A stretch of DNA of 64,000 nt from Euborellia annulipes. Lineage: Eukaryota > Arthropoda > Insecta > Dermaptera > Anisolabididae. The stretch covers positions 18,648 to 82,647 of the forward strand of contig JAKCPI010009401.1 in NCBI GenBank assembly GCA_023213315.1. The letters run 5' to 3'. Under the pieces are notes generated by a model that saw nothing but the letters and a program-made list of their open reading frames with translations, did no database searches and was not told the DNA's origin. Shown here piece by piece: positions 44,913 to 56,797 of the stretch (within the stretch, counting starts at the first letter, position 1; every line of letters starts with the position of its first letter). A program made the translations under genes and the position numbers.

Positions 44913-45002
44913 ATAAATAAATAACACTGTATTCTATATATGTATATTTTTTGGGAAATTGGGGGGGGGGGGGGGGGCGGCCTCCCTTATATACGCCCCT
45001 GA
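44913..45002. repeat. Tandem duplication of the hAT-like right end plus TSD
   Basis: TATATATGTATATT, G run, CTTATATACGCCCCTG and ATAAATAAATAACACT are repeated about 90 bp after the first copy. This duplicated the element end together with its flank, perhaps by slippage or aberrant excision repair. Confidence 0.65.
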
Positions 45003-45004
45003 TA

Positions 45005-45232
45005 AATAAATAACACTAAGTTTCAAAAGTTTTTTTTTAGCTATTATTTTTTTTCTTAAGCTCATTTCGATGTTAACACACATCTTCAGAGCTATGTTGA
45101 GTTTTGAGGCAAGCTATTTCGGGAGTCAACACTCCATCTTATGTTGAATTTTGAGTCTTGTGTTAACGCCTAATTGAGCATAAGCTAAAAATAAAAACCT
45201 TTTGCAACTTAACCTAGTGTTATTTATTTATC
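45005..45232. mobile_element. Fold-back element
   Basis: AACACTAAGTTTCAAAAG, TTTTAGCT, GTTAACAC on the left mirror GTGTTAAC, AGCTAAAA and CTTTTGCAACTTAACCTAGT on the right. CATCTTCAGAG near the centre-left echoes the TCTTCAG core, but no GAAAC partner is present. Confidence 0.55.
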
Positions 45233-45521
45233 TATAATGTAATTAAATTTTTTTCAGCTTCTGCCTGTTCACTATTAAAAAGTGCAACTTTTGAGAAAAG
45301 TCAAATAACAATAAATTTTGTTTATTCATTGGTTAATTATTAATTAATATTAATTTAGTCAACTAAAATTAATTTATAGGGTTTAAGCCCGCAGCATGAG
45401 TAAGGGGAGTTCACTGCCTCTCGATTTAATTACTAATATTATATACAATAAACTATTTATTTGGCTATTTAACCTACATTAAAGCTTACCTTTTTTTTTT
45501 TGCTTTATCTCTATTATATTA

Positions 45522-46518
45522 TTACTTTCTCGTACCCTATATATGAAATATATAGAGAGAGAAAGTATTGGTTTCATGTCAAAAATTCGATGTCGAGATT
45601 TTGATGGATCTTCACGTTTTGAGGTCCCCTGAATCCAAAAAAGTGGTTTTCGCGACATGGTCTGTCTGTCTGTCTGTCTGTGTGTGGGTGGTGGGTGGTG
45701 TGTGTGTGTGTGTGTGTGTGTTCAATTTTAAGCATGAAGGAATTGAGCTAGGAGGCTGAAATTTTATATTTAAGTTAAACACCCCCGGGACCGACAAAAT
45801 AAGCTTTTAATCAAAATCGGCCAAAAAGTACTAGTACTTTACTGATGTACTTTTTCAGTTTTTTTCGATTTTCTCAAAATTCGCTCTAACGATTTTGTTT
45901 AAAATTCAAAAATCAATTATTTTTTAGATGCTCTTTCAAATGTATATTCTCGTTTTGCCCTCAAAATTGTTTGAAGCACACTTTACTCTTGTGCTTCATA
46001 GGAAAGATAGGAGAAATAAATGGTTGCCATGGTAACAGAATTTAAATCTTTTTCTTTTTATTAGATTAAAAATCAATTATTATTTAAACGCCCATTTTTT
46101 TCGGAGAAAACATATCTCTCTCTCACAAAACTATCTTCTCTCTTTCTACGCGTTTTAAATTTTCTACCTTATCTTCGCATTTGACCAATGTTAATTTCCT
46201 ATAGGGATTTGTATGTTAATTTCGATTCAAAAGGGTCCCCTTTGCAACTTTTTACGCATTTAAAATTTTTCCAATTCTTATGAAATTTTGATTTATTTCG
46301 ATTCTATATTGGTATAAAATGTCAAATATGAGATTAAAATTTTGAAAAATAACCATAGTTTATGTTCAAGCAATCAACATTTAAAATGCAAGTTTGAAAC
46401 TAAGGTGCTCTCGGAAACTAAATATATCTCATACAAAAAATCTGGTGTGACCAACGGTGCGCAACTTTCTCTTACCAAGGTAAGAGAAAGTTGTGTGTTT
46501 GCTTATCCACCATATTTT
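45522..46518 (+). mobile_element. PAL-family repeat, copy E, interrupted
   Basis: 5' palindrome (TTACTTTCTCGTACCC...), the (TCTG)n segment expanded to (TG)n at 45661-45720, AGTACTAGTACTTTACTGA, and GGTTGCCATGGTAAC at 46022-46036. Then about 360 unrelated bases (46047-46403), and the 3' hairpin resumes at CTCGGAAACTAAATATATCTC to about 46518. The inserted stretch is not recognised. Confidence 0.7.
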
Positions 46519-46519
46519 T

Positions 46520-47360
46520 ATTATAGTATATACTTTAGAAAAAAGCCTCTATTAAAACATCGTTTATTTTTTTTTTACGAGTTCGTGATGTGAAATGAGT
46601 CATAAGCCCACAATGTCTGGGGAAGAAAAAAATTAGTTAAATACTAATAAATCACTTTTGTCTTAATTTAGAATCAAAAAGCTCAGATATTTTTATCTAA
46701 TTAGTTTTGGATATAAAATAAACAGAATTTCGTGTTTAATAATTTCAGAAAGATGAGGGAAAATAATCCCGAAGACTAAAACCCTTTATGTCAAGTAATC
46801 TGATTTATTACTTTTCAAATTATTGAGGATTTATTTAAACAGTATTTGGTATGATATTAGAATAAAGGAATATTTCGATTATCGCGGATTATATAACAAA
46901 TTCTAATTATTTCGCAGATTCAATTATTGGATGTTTTTTTTTTTTTGTTTGACAACAATGACTCAACTATGTGAATTTAATCAAACAATTTAAAGAAATT
47001 TTAGAAAGAATTTGCCAAAATATATTTAATCTCGTTTTAATATATTTCAAACAATCATTTTGGACCGAAAAATATATTTTCTTTTTATATGGGCTCTTTA
47101 TACATAGTAAAATTCCTCAAAAAAATTAACAAATTTTTTTAGATGACTTTTATAGTTTATAGTAGTTTTGAATTGAGGAAATTTATTATTATAAATTAAT
47201 AGCTAATGAAGTTTTTGTCTATAAATTTTTTTTTTTTTTTGCATCGTTAATTTAGGAATTCAAAGGAATAAAATCTCAAATTCATTCGGAATCACAAAGA
47301 ACTGATGATGGGAGAATAAAAAAGTTGATCTAAACTATGGAATGAGTTTTATTTCTCTAA
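46520..47360. other. AT-rich spacer, no gene seen
   Basis: T runs near 46935 and 47230; no repeat or RNA gene recognised. Confidence 0.4.
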
Positions 47361-47365
47361 ATTCC

Positions 47366-47629
47366 TCAATTTATTAAGTTTGTAATTAGTAGATTCAACA
47401 CCTTTAAATTATTCAGAATATTTTCTAAAATTTCTCTCTCAGCCGGTTTTTCTTCACTTAAAGAGATAACCGGCTTATTAATGTAAAATTTTTTAAGGAG
47501 GAAAATATATTCGGCAAGAGGAGTTAAGAATGTATGTAAATACCGGAGTCGAAATTTAGCTCCTTTTATTCCCTTTAGATCCGACTGGTCCCGAACTGAT
47601 ATTTGTAAATTCGTATTATTTTGTAACAT
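47366..47629 (-). CDS. Unrecognised 87-codon frame, possible exon or chance ORF
   Basis: A complete frame from ATG (47627-47629) to TGA, with mixed composition and few homopolymers: SVRDQSDLKGIKGAKFRLRY, a central hydrophobic patch (LTPLAEYIFLLKK) and an amphipathic-looking C-terminus (SEEKPAEREILENIL). An in-frame TAA precedes the ATG. I do not recognise a family. Compared with other frames in the window the residue mix is unusually protein-like, but its length is not beyond chance, and no splice sites or promoter are evident. Confidence 0.15.
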   Translation of the reverse strand: MLQNNTNLQISVRDQSDLKGIKGAKFRLRYLHTFLTPLAEYIFLLKKFYINKPVISLSEEKPAEREILENILNNLKVLNLLITNLIN

Positions 47630-47705
47630 TTACACCATTTTGGGGTTCAAAGCCGAATCTAATTTAACATGTAAAAGATCTACTTTGAACCCCCAAGATC
47701 TACTA

Positions 47706-47967
47706 TCCCGAGTAAAAATGATTAAAAATAATCGAGGGACACATGCCCGCACCAGGGACACGCATTTTTCTTCTGGTCACTTTCAATCTACTGTGTGTGT
47801 CCCTGGTGTGGGAGTGTGTATCCCTGTGTCCCTGGTGGGGAGTGTGTATCCCTGTGTGCCCTGGTGTGGTCGTGTGTATCCCTGTGTGTCCCTCAAGGTT
47901 CACTATGCAGACCTGCTGCGGGGGGCGTGTGGATCCCTCGATCATTTTTAACCATTTGTACTCGGGA
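47706..47967. mobile_element. CCCGAGTA-type MITE with internal minisatellite, copy 2
   Basis: Ends TCCCGAGTAAAAATG and CATTTGTACTCGGGA are inverted and flanked by TA. The inner arm ATCGAGGGA...TCCCTCGAT is also inverted. The centre has about three units of roughly 31 bp around GTGTGTATCCCTGTGTCCCT. Several overlapping short frames here are shadows of the minisatellite. Confidence 0.75.
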
Positions 47968-48479
47968 TAATATCAGACTTAAAATTCTACTCGGGTAGAT
48001 TTTTAAAAGAACTTGAATGTATAGTAGATTATAAAAAATAAAATTCAAGAGTTTTTATTAAAAACAACATTTCCGTTTTGAGGATTGATTATTGGACTAG
48101 AATTTATATTTGTCGCAATGTAAAGACACGAGCCCCGCGGCTTGCCAATTAGGTAAAATCAAAAATAGCAGAACAGCCCTGAGCTGTTCTCCCTTAAGTC
48201 GCTAAACTTCTCTCTCATTCAATTGATATGATGGAAAAAGAAAATCATAGAACTTCTCTCTCCCTCTTTTTTGAGACAAATCGAGACTCTGAGTTGGTTG
48301 TTTTTGCGTGGATGTCTCCGAGTTTTTAAGAGATGCTCTCAAAGTCTGGACTTTGTCAGAAACCAACAGAAATCTTTTTTATCTCTCTTTTAGTCGGCCA
48401 AGGGTCGGGGTGAGGAGTAAAAAAGGGAAGGATAAAGAAGACCCGTAGCTGGTGGAATTGCAATGTGACATGGGAACTT

Positions 48480-48865
48480 GGGCCGTTGTTGCCAAGCCTT
48501 GAGTAGGAATTGGGAAGTCTGGTAGGTTGGCCCAATGGTATTATAAATTAAACGAGCTTGGAAGACGAATAACAAGCCTGGAAGGTTGGCAATGTATATA
48601 TATTAAACGAGTTGGGAAGAGAATGAAGTGGAAAGGTTGGCCAATGATATTAAATTATTAAACCGAGCTTGGTAGTGAATTGGGAAGTGGTCAGGGAATG
48701 ATATTAAATTATTAAACGAGTTGGGTAGTGAATTGGGAAGTGGTCCGAGGTTGCCAATGATATTAAATTATTAAACGAGTTGGTAGGAATTGGGAATGGT
48801 GAGGTTGGCAATGATATTAAATTATTAAACCAGTTGGTAGGAATTGGGAAGTGGTCGAGGAATGT
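48480..48865 (+). repeat. Minisatellite, 51-60 bp units, about six copies
   Basis: Consensus contains AATGATATTAAATTATTAAA + CGAGTTGGTAGGAATTGGGA + AGTGGTCGAGGTTGGC. Units vary by small deletions (GGAATTGGGAA vs GAATTGGGAAG) and the first units are more diverged. Not coding. Confidence 0.8.
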
Positions 48866-49369
48866 TTATTGACCATCATATAATTAAAAAAAAAAATTAA
48901 ATTAAATCAAGTATATTAATTGAAAAACAGTAAAATATATTTAAATCTGGTGATTGTTTGATAAAGTTTATTTAGCTAAAATAAAAGGAAATCAATTAGT
49001 AAAAAAGAGTCATATCAATATAACAACTGTGTACGAGAGGTAAAGGATTGACAAATGACAAACAAAACCAAAAAGGAGTTCAAATCTCTCGAGAAACAAT
49101 TTTTTCTCGAGGTTGGATCGAATCATTGTTTTGTTTTCCAAGTTTGGGAACCTTGGTTTTGATTCGAGGTGGGTGTTGTTATTTTATTAAAGTGTGTTAT
49201 TAAGGGTAGGTGGATAGAAAGAGAGAGAACAGCTCTTCTCTTTTGGCTCGCAACTGCTCCAGGCATCTTTCTCTCTCTCTCTCTCTCTCCCTTTATATCT
49301 TCTGCTGACATCTGCATTTTATTTCGGGAACAAGAAGAAGAATATGTTGTTTGGATGTAGGGGTGGAGG

Positions 49370-49600
49370 ACCACGCCAATCGTTCGTCCCTTCGTCCCTT
49401 AAATCGCCCTCCGGCAGCCGGATTTGTTAGGAGAGAGCCGCGTTTCTCGCCAATTATAATGCAATTACGCCGAGACAGAAGCGCCGGAGCCCCGGAGGCC
49501 TTGCGAATTTCAATTACGGCCTCATGTTGCCTGCTGCCTGGTTGTCTGCCTTCCATTATTAAAACGGTTTGGATAATACCGCAAAGAGAAAGCGAATCAG
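49370..49600. promoter_or_regulatory. Single-copy-looking balanced-composition island
   Basis: About 50% GC, unlike the rest of the window. It carries CGCCAATTATAATGCAATTA, AATTTCAATTACGGCC and CATTATTAAAACGG. Overlapping frames on both strands (87 and 93 codons) have no domains and stay open mainly because the DNA is GC-richer. Could be an exon fragment or a conserved non-coding element. Confidence 0.3.
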
Positions 49601-50094
49601 CCCACAGACAAGAAAAATATGCCGGTACATAATATTCTTATTTCTTGTTAAAATAATATCAACAAAGATGTGTATTTTTTTAATTAAAGATTCTTAGATA
49701 TGTAGATAGAGTAGTTTTAATAAACCAAATGAATTTGTATTGTTTATATTAATTTGAAAAATATTTATTAATATTTTGTAAGCGTTTTTAGCTCAATGGC
49801 GTGTAACTAAACAGACAAAAAAACCATATAAATAAGGCTTGCCTGTCACTTATCGCGTCCAATTAAAAAAAACTGAGCACTCACAAAAACTTTTAATTTT
49901 GCCAAAACACGTAATGACTAACTGTCAAGTAAACAACTAGAGCAGGTGACGTTAGGGCTCTTCTACTTTGTGGTGGAATCTTGCACTAGTATTTACACTG
50001 TCTTTCGTTAAGTTTCAGCACTAATCAGAGATAATAACCATGAGGGTCCACATTAGGGCAGGGGTCCGTATTTGGGTACTTTCCTCTATATATT

Positions 50095-50215
50095 CATAAT
50101 AACAGTTATCCTATATAGTCTTATATGGCCTAAGTTGCCGAAAAGACTGTGTATATGTGTGTGTGAATATGAGTGTGAATGGGAAAAATAGTGTGAGTGT
50201 TTAAAATAAATAAAT
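50095..50215 (+). mobile_element. SINE 3' portion, head lost
   Basis: ATATGGCCTAAGTTGCCGAA + AAGACTGTG, TG-rich stretch and GTGAATGGGAAAA match the tail of the SINE at 1200, ending in (AAAT)n. The 5' tRNA-like head is not recognisable upstream. Confidence 0.65.
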
Positions 50216-51319
50216 AAATAAATATCCTAACAATAACTAGATAAAAATGTTTAGGTTAATCAAAAATTTTTCTATTATATTTTATTTACAAAAGGATGTA
50301 TCAACTTTTCATAAGAATATTGTTATTAAAGTGAAATGATAAAGCAAGCTCAATTCATTCCCTTCAAACCGTTTCGCTGTTCTATTTCGAATGGGGTGAG
50401 ATCTTGAGAGAGCTTTTTGCGTGAATCCTAGTAAATTTGAATGATGTTACTCCCCAGAAAAAAACAAATTAATAAATGGTCTACTCATACACAGATCTAA
50501 CCATAGAGTGTGTGTTCTTTTTAGACTTTTCGTCATTTTAAAGTTATTAAATCTTTAAAGATTATTTAGTCTATATTTTATAGATTCAAATGATCCAAAT
50601 GATTGAATACATTTTCTCCAGATTATCAGAAATCTAAGCTTAAGATTATTAAAATGTCAAACAATACATGTTTAATCCATAATGGATGAAGGCTAAAATA
50701 TTTCAAGTTCAAATCTAGTTGGTAATAAAAATTCTACGAATGACCTTTGAGAGAAAGCAGAAACTCCCTCTAGAGCAATTTACAAAAGTTTGAAAACTTC
50801 AGAGACATTCTTATTAATGATGGGGCAAGCGTCCTTTTGTTTCAAATGGGAGTAAACTGATAAATGTGCAGAAGGGAAAGGGTTAAAAAAAGCCATCAAA
50901 GGGCTAATATGGAATATGTGTGGATTTCAAATAATACCTTACGAGATAGTCGCCAATACTAATTGAATAATATTTATTAAATGCTTGATTGGACGTAAAC
51001 AATATCCCATCGGTCCTTGATTAATGAAATAACATATTAAACTCACAGTAGAATAATTTAATTTTAAACATCGATTGGTTATTATTGATAAATTAATTAG
51101 AAACGAACATAACATAAAAATAGATGCTTTTTTAGCAGTCAAACCAATCACCAAAATTATAATAAATAATGAATTATTTATTATTATAATTTATTGATTC
51201 TAAGTACAAGAACTGACTACTGATGACTGTCTATTTTTATGTTCAATATTTCAAAAACTTGTTAAGAACCCTGGGATGAATTGCAGCGTAAAGTATACTT
51301 AAACAATTTTCACGTAAAG

Positions 51320-51450
51320 TTTTACTGATATACTTTTAAAGAGCATCTAAAAAATAATTGATTTTTGAATTTTAATCAAAATTGTTGGAGCGAATTTTGA
51401 GAAATCGAAAAAAAAAACTGAAAAAATCAGTAAAGTACTAGTACACTTGG
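51320..51450 (-). mobile_element. PAL-family internal fragment F
   Basis: GAGCATCTAAAAAATAATTG, TTGTTGGAGCGAATTTTGAG and AGTAAAGTACTAGTAC follow the PAL internal order in reverse. Neither end is present. Confidence 0.65.
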
Positions 51451-51962
51451 CCGATGCGATTGAAATTTCTTGAAATACTTGCGACATAGGTACTTGGCTT
51501 AAGGATAAAATTTGAGTATCGAGAGTTTTTTTGTTTTTGAGTAATTCCCATTAACCCACATTTTTTGATATTTCACTTGAAATTAATTTAATTTATTGTG
51601 AAAAAATGTTAAATTTCAAGAAGACAGATTCCAGTTAAAATATCAAAACATAATGTTTATGTAAATTTCTCTGAAAGAGATTTTATTGCTTTTAAATACC
51701 CGTTTTATTGCTTTTCTTGAAATTGCCATTAAAAGGAGGCGATTCCCTTTAGCTTGAATTTGACGTCATTTTCACAATCATTTGAATGAATTTCAACTGA
51801 ATTATTTTTTAGATGCTTCTTTTCTTTATATCCTGTTTTGGCTTTCAACCCTCAAATTTTACAATAAATATATAATATTAAAATACTTAAGAGTGAACAA
51901 TAGATTAACTAACATCTTTCTTTAAAAGATTAGAAAAAAAAATTTTTCATATGTAAGGATCT

Positions 51963-52126
51963 GGAAGTGCAGGCAGCCAAAAATTTAACACTCTCAACTC
52001 TCTGTGAATATTCAGACGTTTCGGGCAAAATTTATTCTCCCATCCTCAGTGAACAATTCTATCTCTCTTAACTCTCTCTCAATAGAATGAGAATAGAGAC
52101 TTTTATTTTTGTCTGCCTGCACTTCC
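51963..52126. mobile_element. Fold-back element with hammerhead-like arm
   Basis: GGAAGTGCAGGCAGCCAAAA is mirrored by TTTTTGTCTGCCTGCACTTCC. The left arm bears a core motif on the minus strand; the right arm is shorter and lacks it. The family is distinct in sequence from 12043 but similar in layout. Confidence 0.7.
52018..52049 (-). ncRNA. Hammerhead-ribozyme-like motif
   Basis: On the minus strand CTGAGGATGGGAGAATAAAT + TTTGCCCGAAAC: core CTGAGGA (CUGANGA with N=G), helix GGG/CCC, GAAAC. Helix III and the cleavage triplet are not obvious. Confidence 0.3.
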
Positions 52127-52654
52127 ACATGCTTCAATTGTATATTTCCAGTCATTATAATATCTTTTTTTTTTACAATGTCAAAACCCTTTACCCTTAC
52201 CTATGGAAGGAATCGATTAAAAATTTTTTTTTTCTAGTGTTCAAATAAATTTCTCTCCATTCTATGATCTCTTTTTATTTATTCATTTAATTAATTAATG
52301 AATAAATTTATTTATTATAAATGTAAATTTCCCAGTCATATATTTATATTTAATTTGAATTACCTACTATATAAATGAATTTATGATTTGATTAATTTAC
52401 AAACGCCTAGGGATAGGCTGAGAGATAAATATTTCTATTGATAAAATATTCATTTCTGTTCTCTTCCATTTAAGACCTAATATATCAAATTTGATAAGAA
52501 AATTTGAAATTTTTACAAAAAAAAAAAAAAAAAAGAAACGAAATATGATTTCGTTATTATAATGTGCAATTTAAAAAATTATAAAATCTTTTAATAGTAG
52601 TCTAACTACTATAATAAATTAAGAGAGCAAAAACAAGAAGTCGGAATAATTGGG

Positions 52655-52790
52655 GTGATTTATTTGCGGAGCCGCCCCCGCAGTCAATTAAGGTTCACCT
52701 GCTGCTAGGCAACCCACCTGCCCTAATGGCAGGCTGTTAATTAGCAAGATTAAGGGCCCCGCCCTTGGGGTCAAACGTCTAGCCAAATGC
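52655..52790. promoter_or_regulatory. GC-richer single-copy-looking island
   Basis: GGTTCACCTGCTGCTAGGCA, CCCACCTGCCCTAATGG, GGCTGTTAATTAGC and AAGGGCCCCGCCC. E-box (CACCTG) and homeodomain cores are packed in about 130 bases. Possible enhancer; unproven. Confidence 0.25.
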
Positions 52791-52799
52791 ATTTCCCAA

Positions 52800-54760
52800 A
52801 AAAAAAAAAAATAATAATTATAATAAATATAAAATAGTGTTTGCCACTCTTTGACGTATCATATTAAATTAATATTTTAATTAAATAACCCAATAGAGCA
52901 TGGAGGGGGGAGATAAAAAATAAAGACGTCGCTCAAAAAGAATTTCAAAAGATCCATTATATTTAATTATCCAAACATTTGACAAAATTAAATTTATATT
53001 AAAGTGTTTTTTTCTCTTTCATTCCTCTTTTAAAGAGTGAGGAGGGAAGAAAGATCTTAAAAGAGTTTAAAATAAATGTTTTATTTTTTTAACTAACTTC
53101 ATTATATAGCTCTAGCTGGCTGCTGAGGATCTCTTTTTTATATCCTTTACAAGGCGTAAAGAAAAGCTCATTATTGAGTAAACAGCCAAGGCGGCGAGTC
53201 TGGGCTCAAAGGGCCGGACTCTTTCTTTCTCTCTCGCTAGGCAAATAGACGAAGAGACCAGCTGACGGGTCCTTAACTCGGCCCCGGGAATCCCTAAGCC
53301 CTCAATCAAAGAACAGCCCCACACAACCAAACATCTCTTATCTCTTTAAGTATCATGTGATATATTTATATTTCAATATTTGTAAAGAATTTAACAAAAT
53401 GAGATAGAGGGTGTGTGTGTATAAAATAAATTTGTCTATTTTAAGCTTTAGAACAGAAATATAAAAGAATTTTCTAAAAGATGTTTAATACCACTCTTAT
53501 TCTTCCAAATGCTATTGAATATTGTATAATAAGAATAGAAATATAATAAAAAATAAAAAAAAATCATTTTTTTAAATTGAATATTCATTCATATATTGTA
53601 GTATTTGTTATTCGAGGATTCTTGGACCACTCATAAGAATTTCCATGCTACTAAAGAAAATATCAAAACAAAAAAAATTAATTAATATATTTATTAAAAT
53701 GGTTGACCAATCAATCAAAAATATGAATACTAAATTTTTAAATGTTCTTCCATAAAATTTTATATTTCTGATATTAAATTGAGTGGTTAAATATATTTTT
53801 TTATTTATATAGGCTACATAGCATTAGGATATAAATTAGTATAACATTAAATGATTCTCAGCTGATAAGGTCTATATATATGATGTAACAAATTGTTTTC
53901 TTTCCCGCACTATATTTATTCATAATTGGATGCTGATCCTTAAAAATTAATATAAAGAAAAACGTTCATTTCAATGGGGCTACAAAACCCCTTTATTTGT
54001 AGTATTCAAAGAGTTAAATATTAAAAACAATTAGATTTTTTTTTCCCTTAATTAGACTGCGTTAGATATTTTTTTTTGTTACATTTGGGATGGGATTTTT
54101 TTTTTAATTCGTAGTTATTTGAGTAAAAATTATTTTTTTACTCTCCCCAGTGGCGTAGTAATGACAATGGATATTTTTAACGGAACCAAATAGTACGGCA
54201 TAACTTAGTGTATCAAAATAATAAGATTTTTAAAATTACGATTCATTTTCTTAATAAAAATGACCCCATTGATTTTTTTTGTCCGGATAATATTTTTCAA
54301 TAACACAACGAGATAAAGGAGTATCTATTATATAGCAGGAGACTAGAATTATTGTCGTTTTTATGATGCATTGTTATTTTTGAATAACACAGGAGGTTGT
54401 AAGAGGATATTATGTAATTTAACAAGAGCAATCAAAAGTGTTATTATTGCAATAGCTACCAAATTTCAAAGCAGTCTCAATGAAATGAAATAAAAATTTA
54501 ATTTAAAAAAATATATAATACCCCCCTTATATCACAAATAAAGAAATTGCGGCATCTAGACCAAACAATTTTTCTTAGAATCACCCAAAGATTCATACTT
54601 TTTTCAGCGTTCAGTTATGAAACAGTTCGTGTAATAGCAAGGAGAAAGCATTATCATAGCGCGAATTTCAATACACTTGTTTTTTTTATACTGTAGAGCT
54701 TTAAGTATAAGGACCCGAGAAATAGAAAACAAAATGAAATTTTTAATAAATATCTCTGAA
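52800..54760. other. AT-rich spacer with one less A/T-rich patch (53105-53330)
   Basis: The patch (CAGCCAAGGCGGCGAGTCTG, CGGCCCCGGGAATCC) lies under a 72-codon minus-strand frame without a domain. The rest is A/T-rich without genes or recognised repeats. TGGCGTAGTAATGAC near 54152 is an isolated MITE-end-like motif. Confidence 0.35.
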
Positions 54761-54764
54761 ACTA

Positions 54765-55578
54765 CCATGGGGAACATAAACATTTGCCCCTAGCTGTTTG
54801 AAAGACGCCTACAGAGGCGCCCAATCGACTCACCACTAATATGAGGTCTGTGTGATTTCCTGAGCTAGGGTTCTGAGGGTCTTTTTGATAGACCATAAAC
54901 CAACCCTTTTGAACAATCTATATAGCGATATAGCGTAGCCTTTTCATATCAAATGAATTTGATCTCAAATTAATAGAATTTCAACATTTTAATATCTGTT
55001 GTATAAATACTTCAACCAAGACATAATAAATAATAAAAATATTTAAAAAATTAATAATTAAAGAAAAAAAGAAAAAAAAAAATAAAGGGGAAAAAATATG
55101 TTCAATTCTTTGTATCGATTCTGGCTATTAATTTGTTGCCCGGCTATTTAAATGTATGGTATATGTTTATAAAACTTTCAAACCCTTCTTACCAAGAATG
55201 GAATTAGGCCACTTTCAAAATTAATAACCAGATTAAAATATTTTTAAAAGGTAATTTTTATAATCTTCGTAAAGTACTAACTACTTCCGGTTGAAGTATT
55301 GTAATTACTCCAAAATTTGAAACAGATATACAATTTTAGGGTAAGAATTATTTACTAAATTTCACCGATCTGGCTACTTGCATTGCGAGATAGAGAGAGG
55401 AATTCGAAATTTTATTTAAAATGTATCTATTTTCCAAAGGGATGGTTTATGGCTTCTTCATAAAAGACCCTCAGAACCCTAGTCAGGTAAATTCACACAG
55501 AATGATATGTAGTGGTGAGTCGATTGGGGTAATAGTAGGGTTTGAAACTGTTAGGGTGAAATGTTTATGTTCCCATGG
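54765..55578. mobile_element. Non-autonomous TIR element, ~150 bp TIRs, TA flanks
   Basis: Left end CCATGGGGAACATAAACATT is mirrored by AATGTTTATGTTCCCATGG on the right. Both arms contain CAATCGACTCACCACTA and AGGGTTCTGAGGGTCTTTT and the block near ACCATAAACCA. TA lies on both sides (54763-54764, 55579-55580). The 814 bp element encodes no protein. A TA duplication fits Tc1/mariner-like and some other superfamilies; long TIRs leave the class open. Confidence 0.8.
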
Positions 55579-55579
55579 T

Positions 55580-56725
55580 ACTTAACTAATAACGATGAAA
55601 CTAGACAAATTTTAGTTCTAAGGTAGTATTTAAAAGGAAGAGTAGGCCTACCGATCTCGGTAAAGATGGTAAAAATAAGAGATAATATTTATAAAGGACA
55701 GCTTCCCTTGGGTCAAATAATTTGAAACTAGGGCAATTTATCTCAAGCCCTGGACCAAACTTCATCTGTTTAGTGGAAGGAGAATATTTCTCAAATATGA
55801 GGAAAGTGATAGGTAAAGAAGAGCAATATTTATGATTTTTAAAAATATATAAAAACTATTATCTTGTTAATAATATTTTATTTTTATTAAAATATTATTT
55901 TATGATATAATAAAGCTGATGGTCACATCAGGTTTATTATAATTTAATAATACAATCAAAAATCTGTCAAATACAAACTATAATACCCCCACTTCCTTGT
56001 TACTTTCTTAAAGGAGCATTTTGTATCAAATTTATTTTATGTTTTCATCTAATTATACACGATTTTCAATTAAGCCATCAATCACGTTGATAGAGGAGTT
56101 TTATATTTATTAAGATGGTTACGTTATATTCCGCTACACCTCCGTTTAGATGCTTGATAAAGACTCTTCTAGAGCTCCATTACGAAAACCATAAAAGGAA
56201 TCTTATTACTCTCTTAATAAAACGCCGTGTCAAAATTGCCTGTCTGCTGGTCGTCTCTGTGCTCATATATATATGAATGTGTGTGTGTTTGAGTGTGCCT
56301 GGAGCTAAATCGATTGCTTGATCTGGCCAACCTAATAAAAAAGTGACGCGTGTGAACAAACAGACCTCCAGAAAAGCCTCCATTTTCACTTTATACACAT
56401 GTAGGTAGTTTATGGCTTATGAGAAGAAAGTAATACTCAAAAAGAATGACAAGTAGACAATAAGGATTTAAGGGAAAGGAGGCAGAGGGGGGAGAAAGAA
56501 AAATTCAAGGTGGTGGTTATCGTAAAATAAAATGAAAATTTCGATGTTTTGATTGATAAATATAGAAGCGTGGTGTTATAGTATTATGTTACTGTTAAAG
56601 AAAAAAGGTTTTATTAAAAGTTCACATTTGATTTGAAAATCAAAACGCTATTCTTCACAAAATTATTTTCATAAAAAATAATAAATGAAATTAGCGACAT
56701 TCTGCTTATATCAACTACCCATAAA
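55580..56725. other. Spacer, no gene seen
   Basis: A/T-rich; a less A/T-rich patch near 56210-56400 lies under a 72-codon minus-strand frame with no domain and includes (TG)n. No repeat recognised. Confidence 0.35.
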
Positions 56726-56797
56726 CATTATTTTTATTATTATGGGAGTTTTTAATAAGAAACCACATTTTGTATTAGATACTATAATACGGTTGTA

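Noticed and set aside
47703..47998. Overlapping frames of 67-103 codons on both strands with Cys/Val repeats
   Set aside because: They translate the ~31 bp minisatellite inside the MITE; reading in several frames at once shows they are artefacts.
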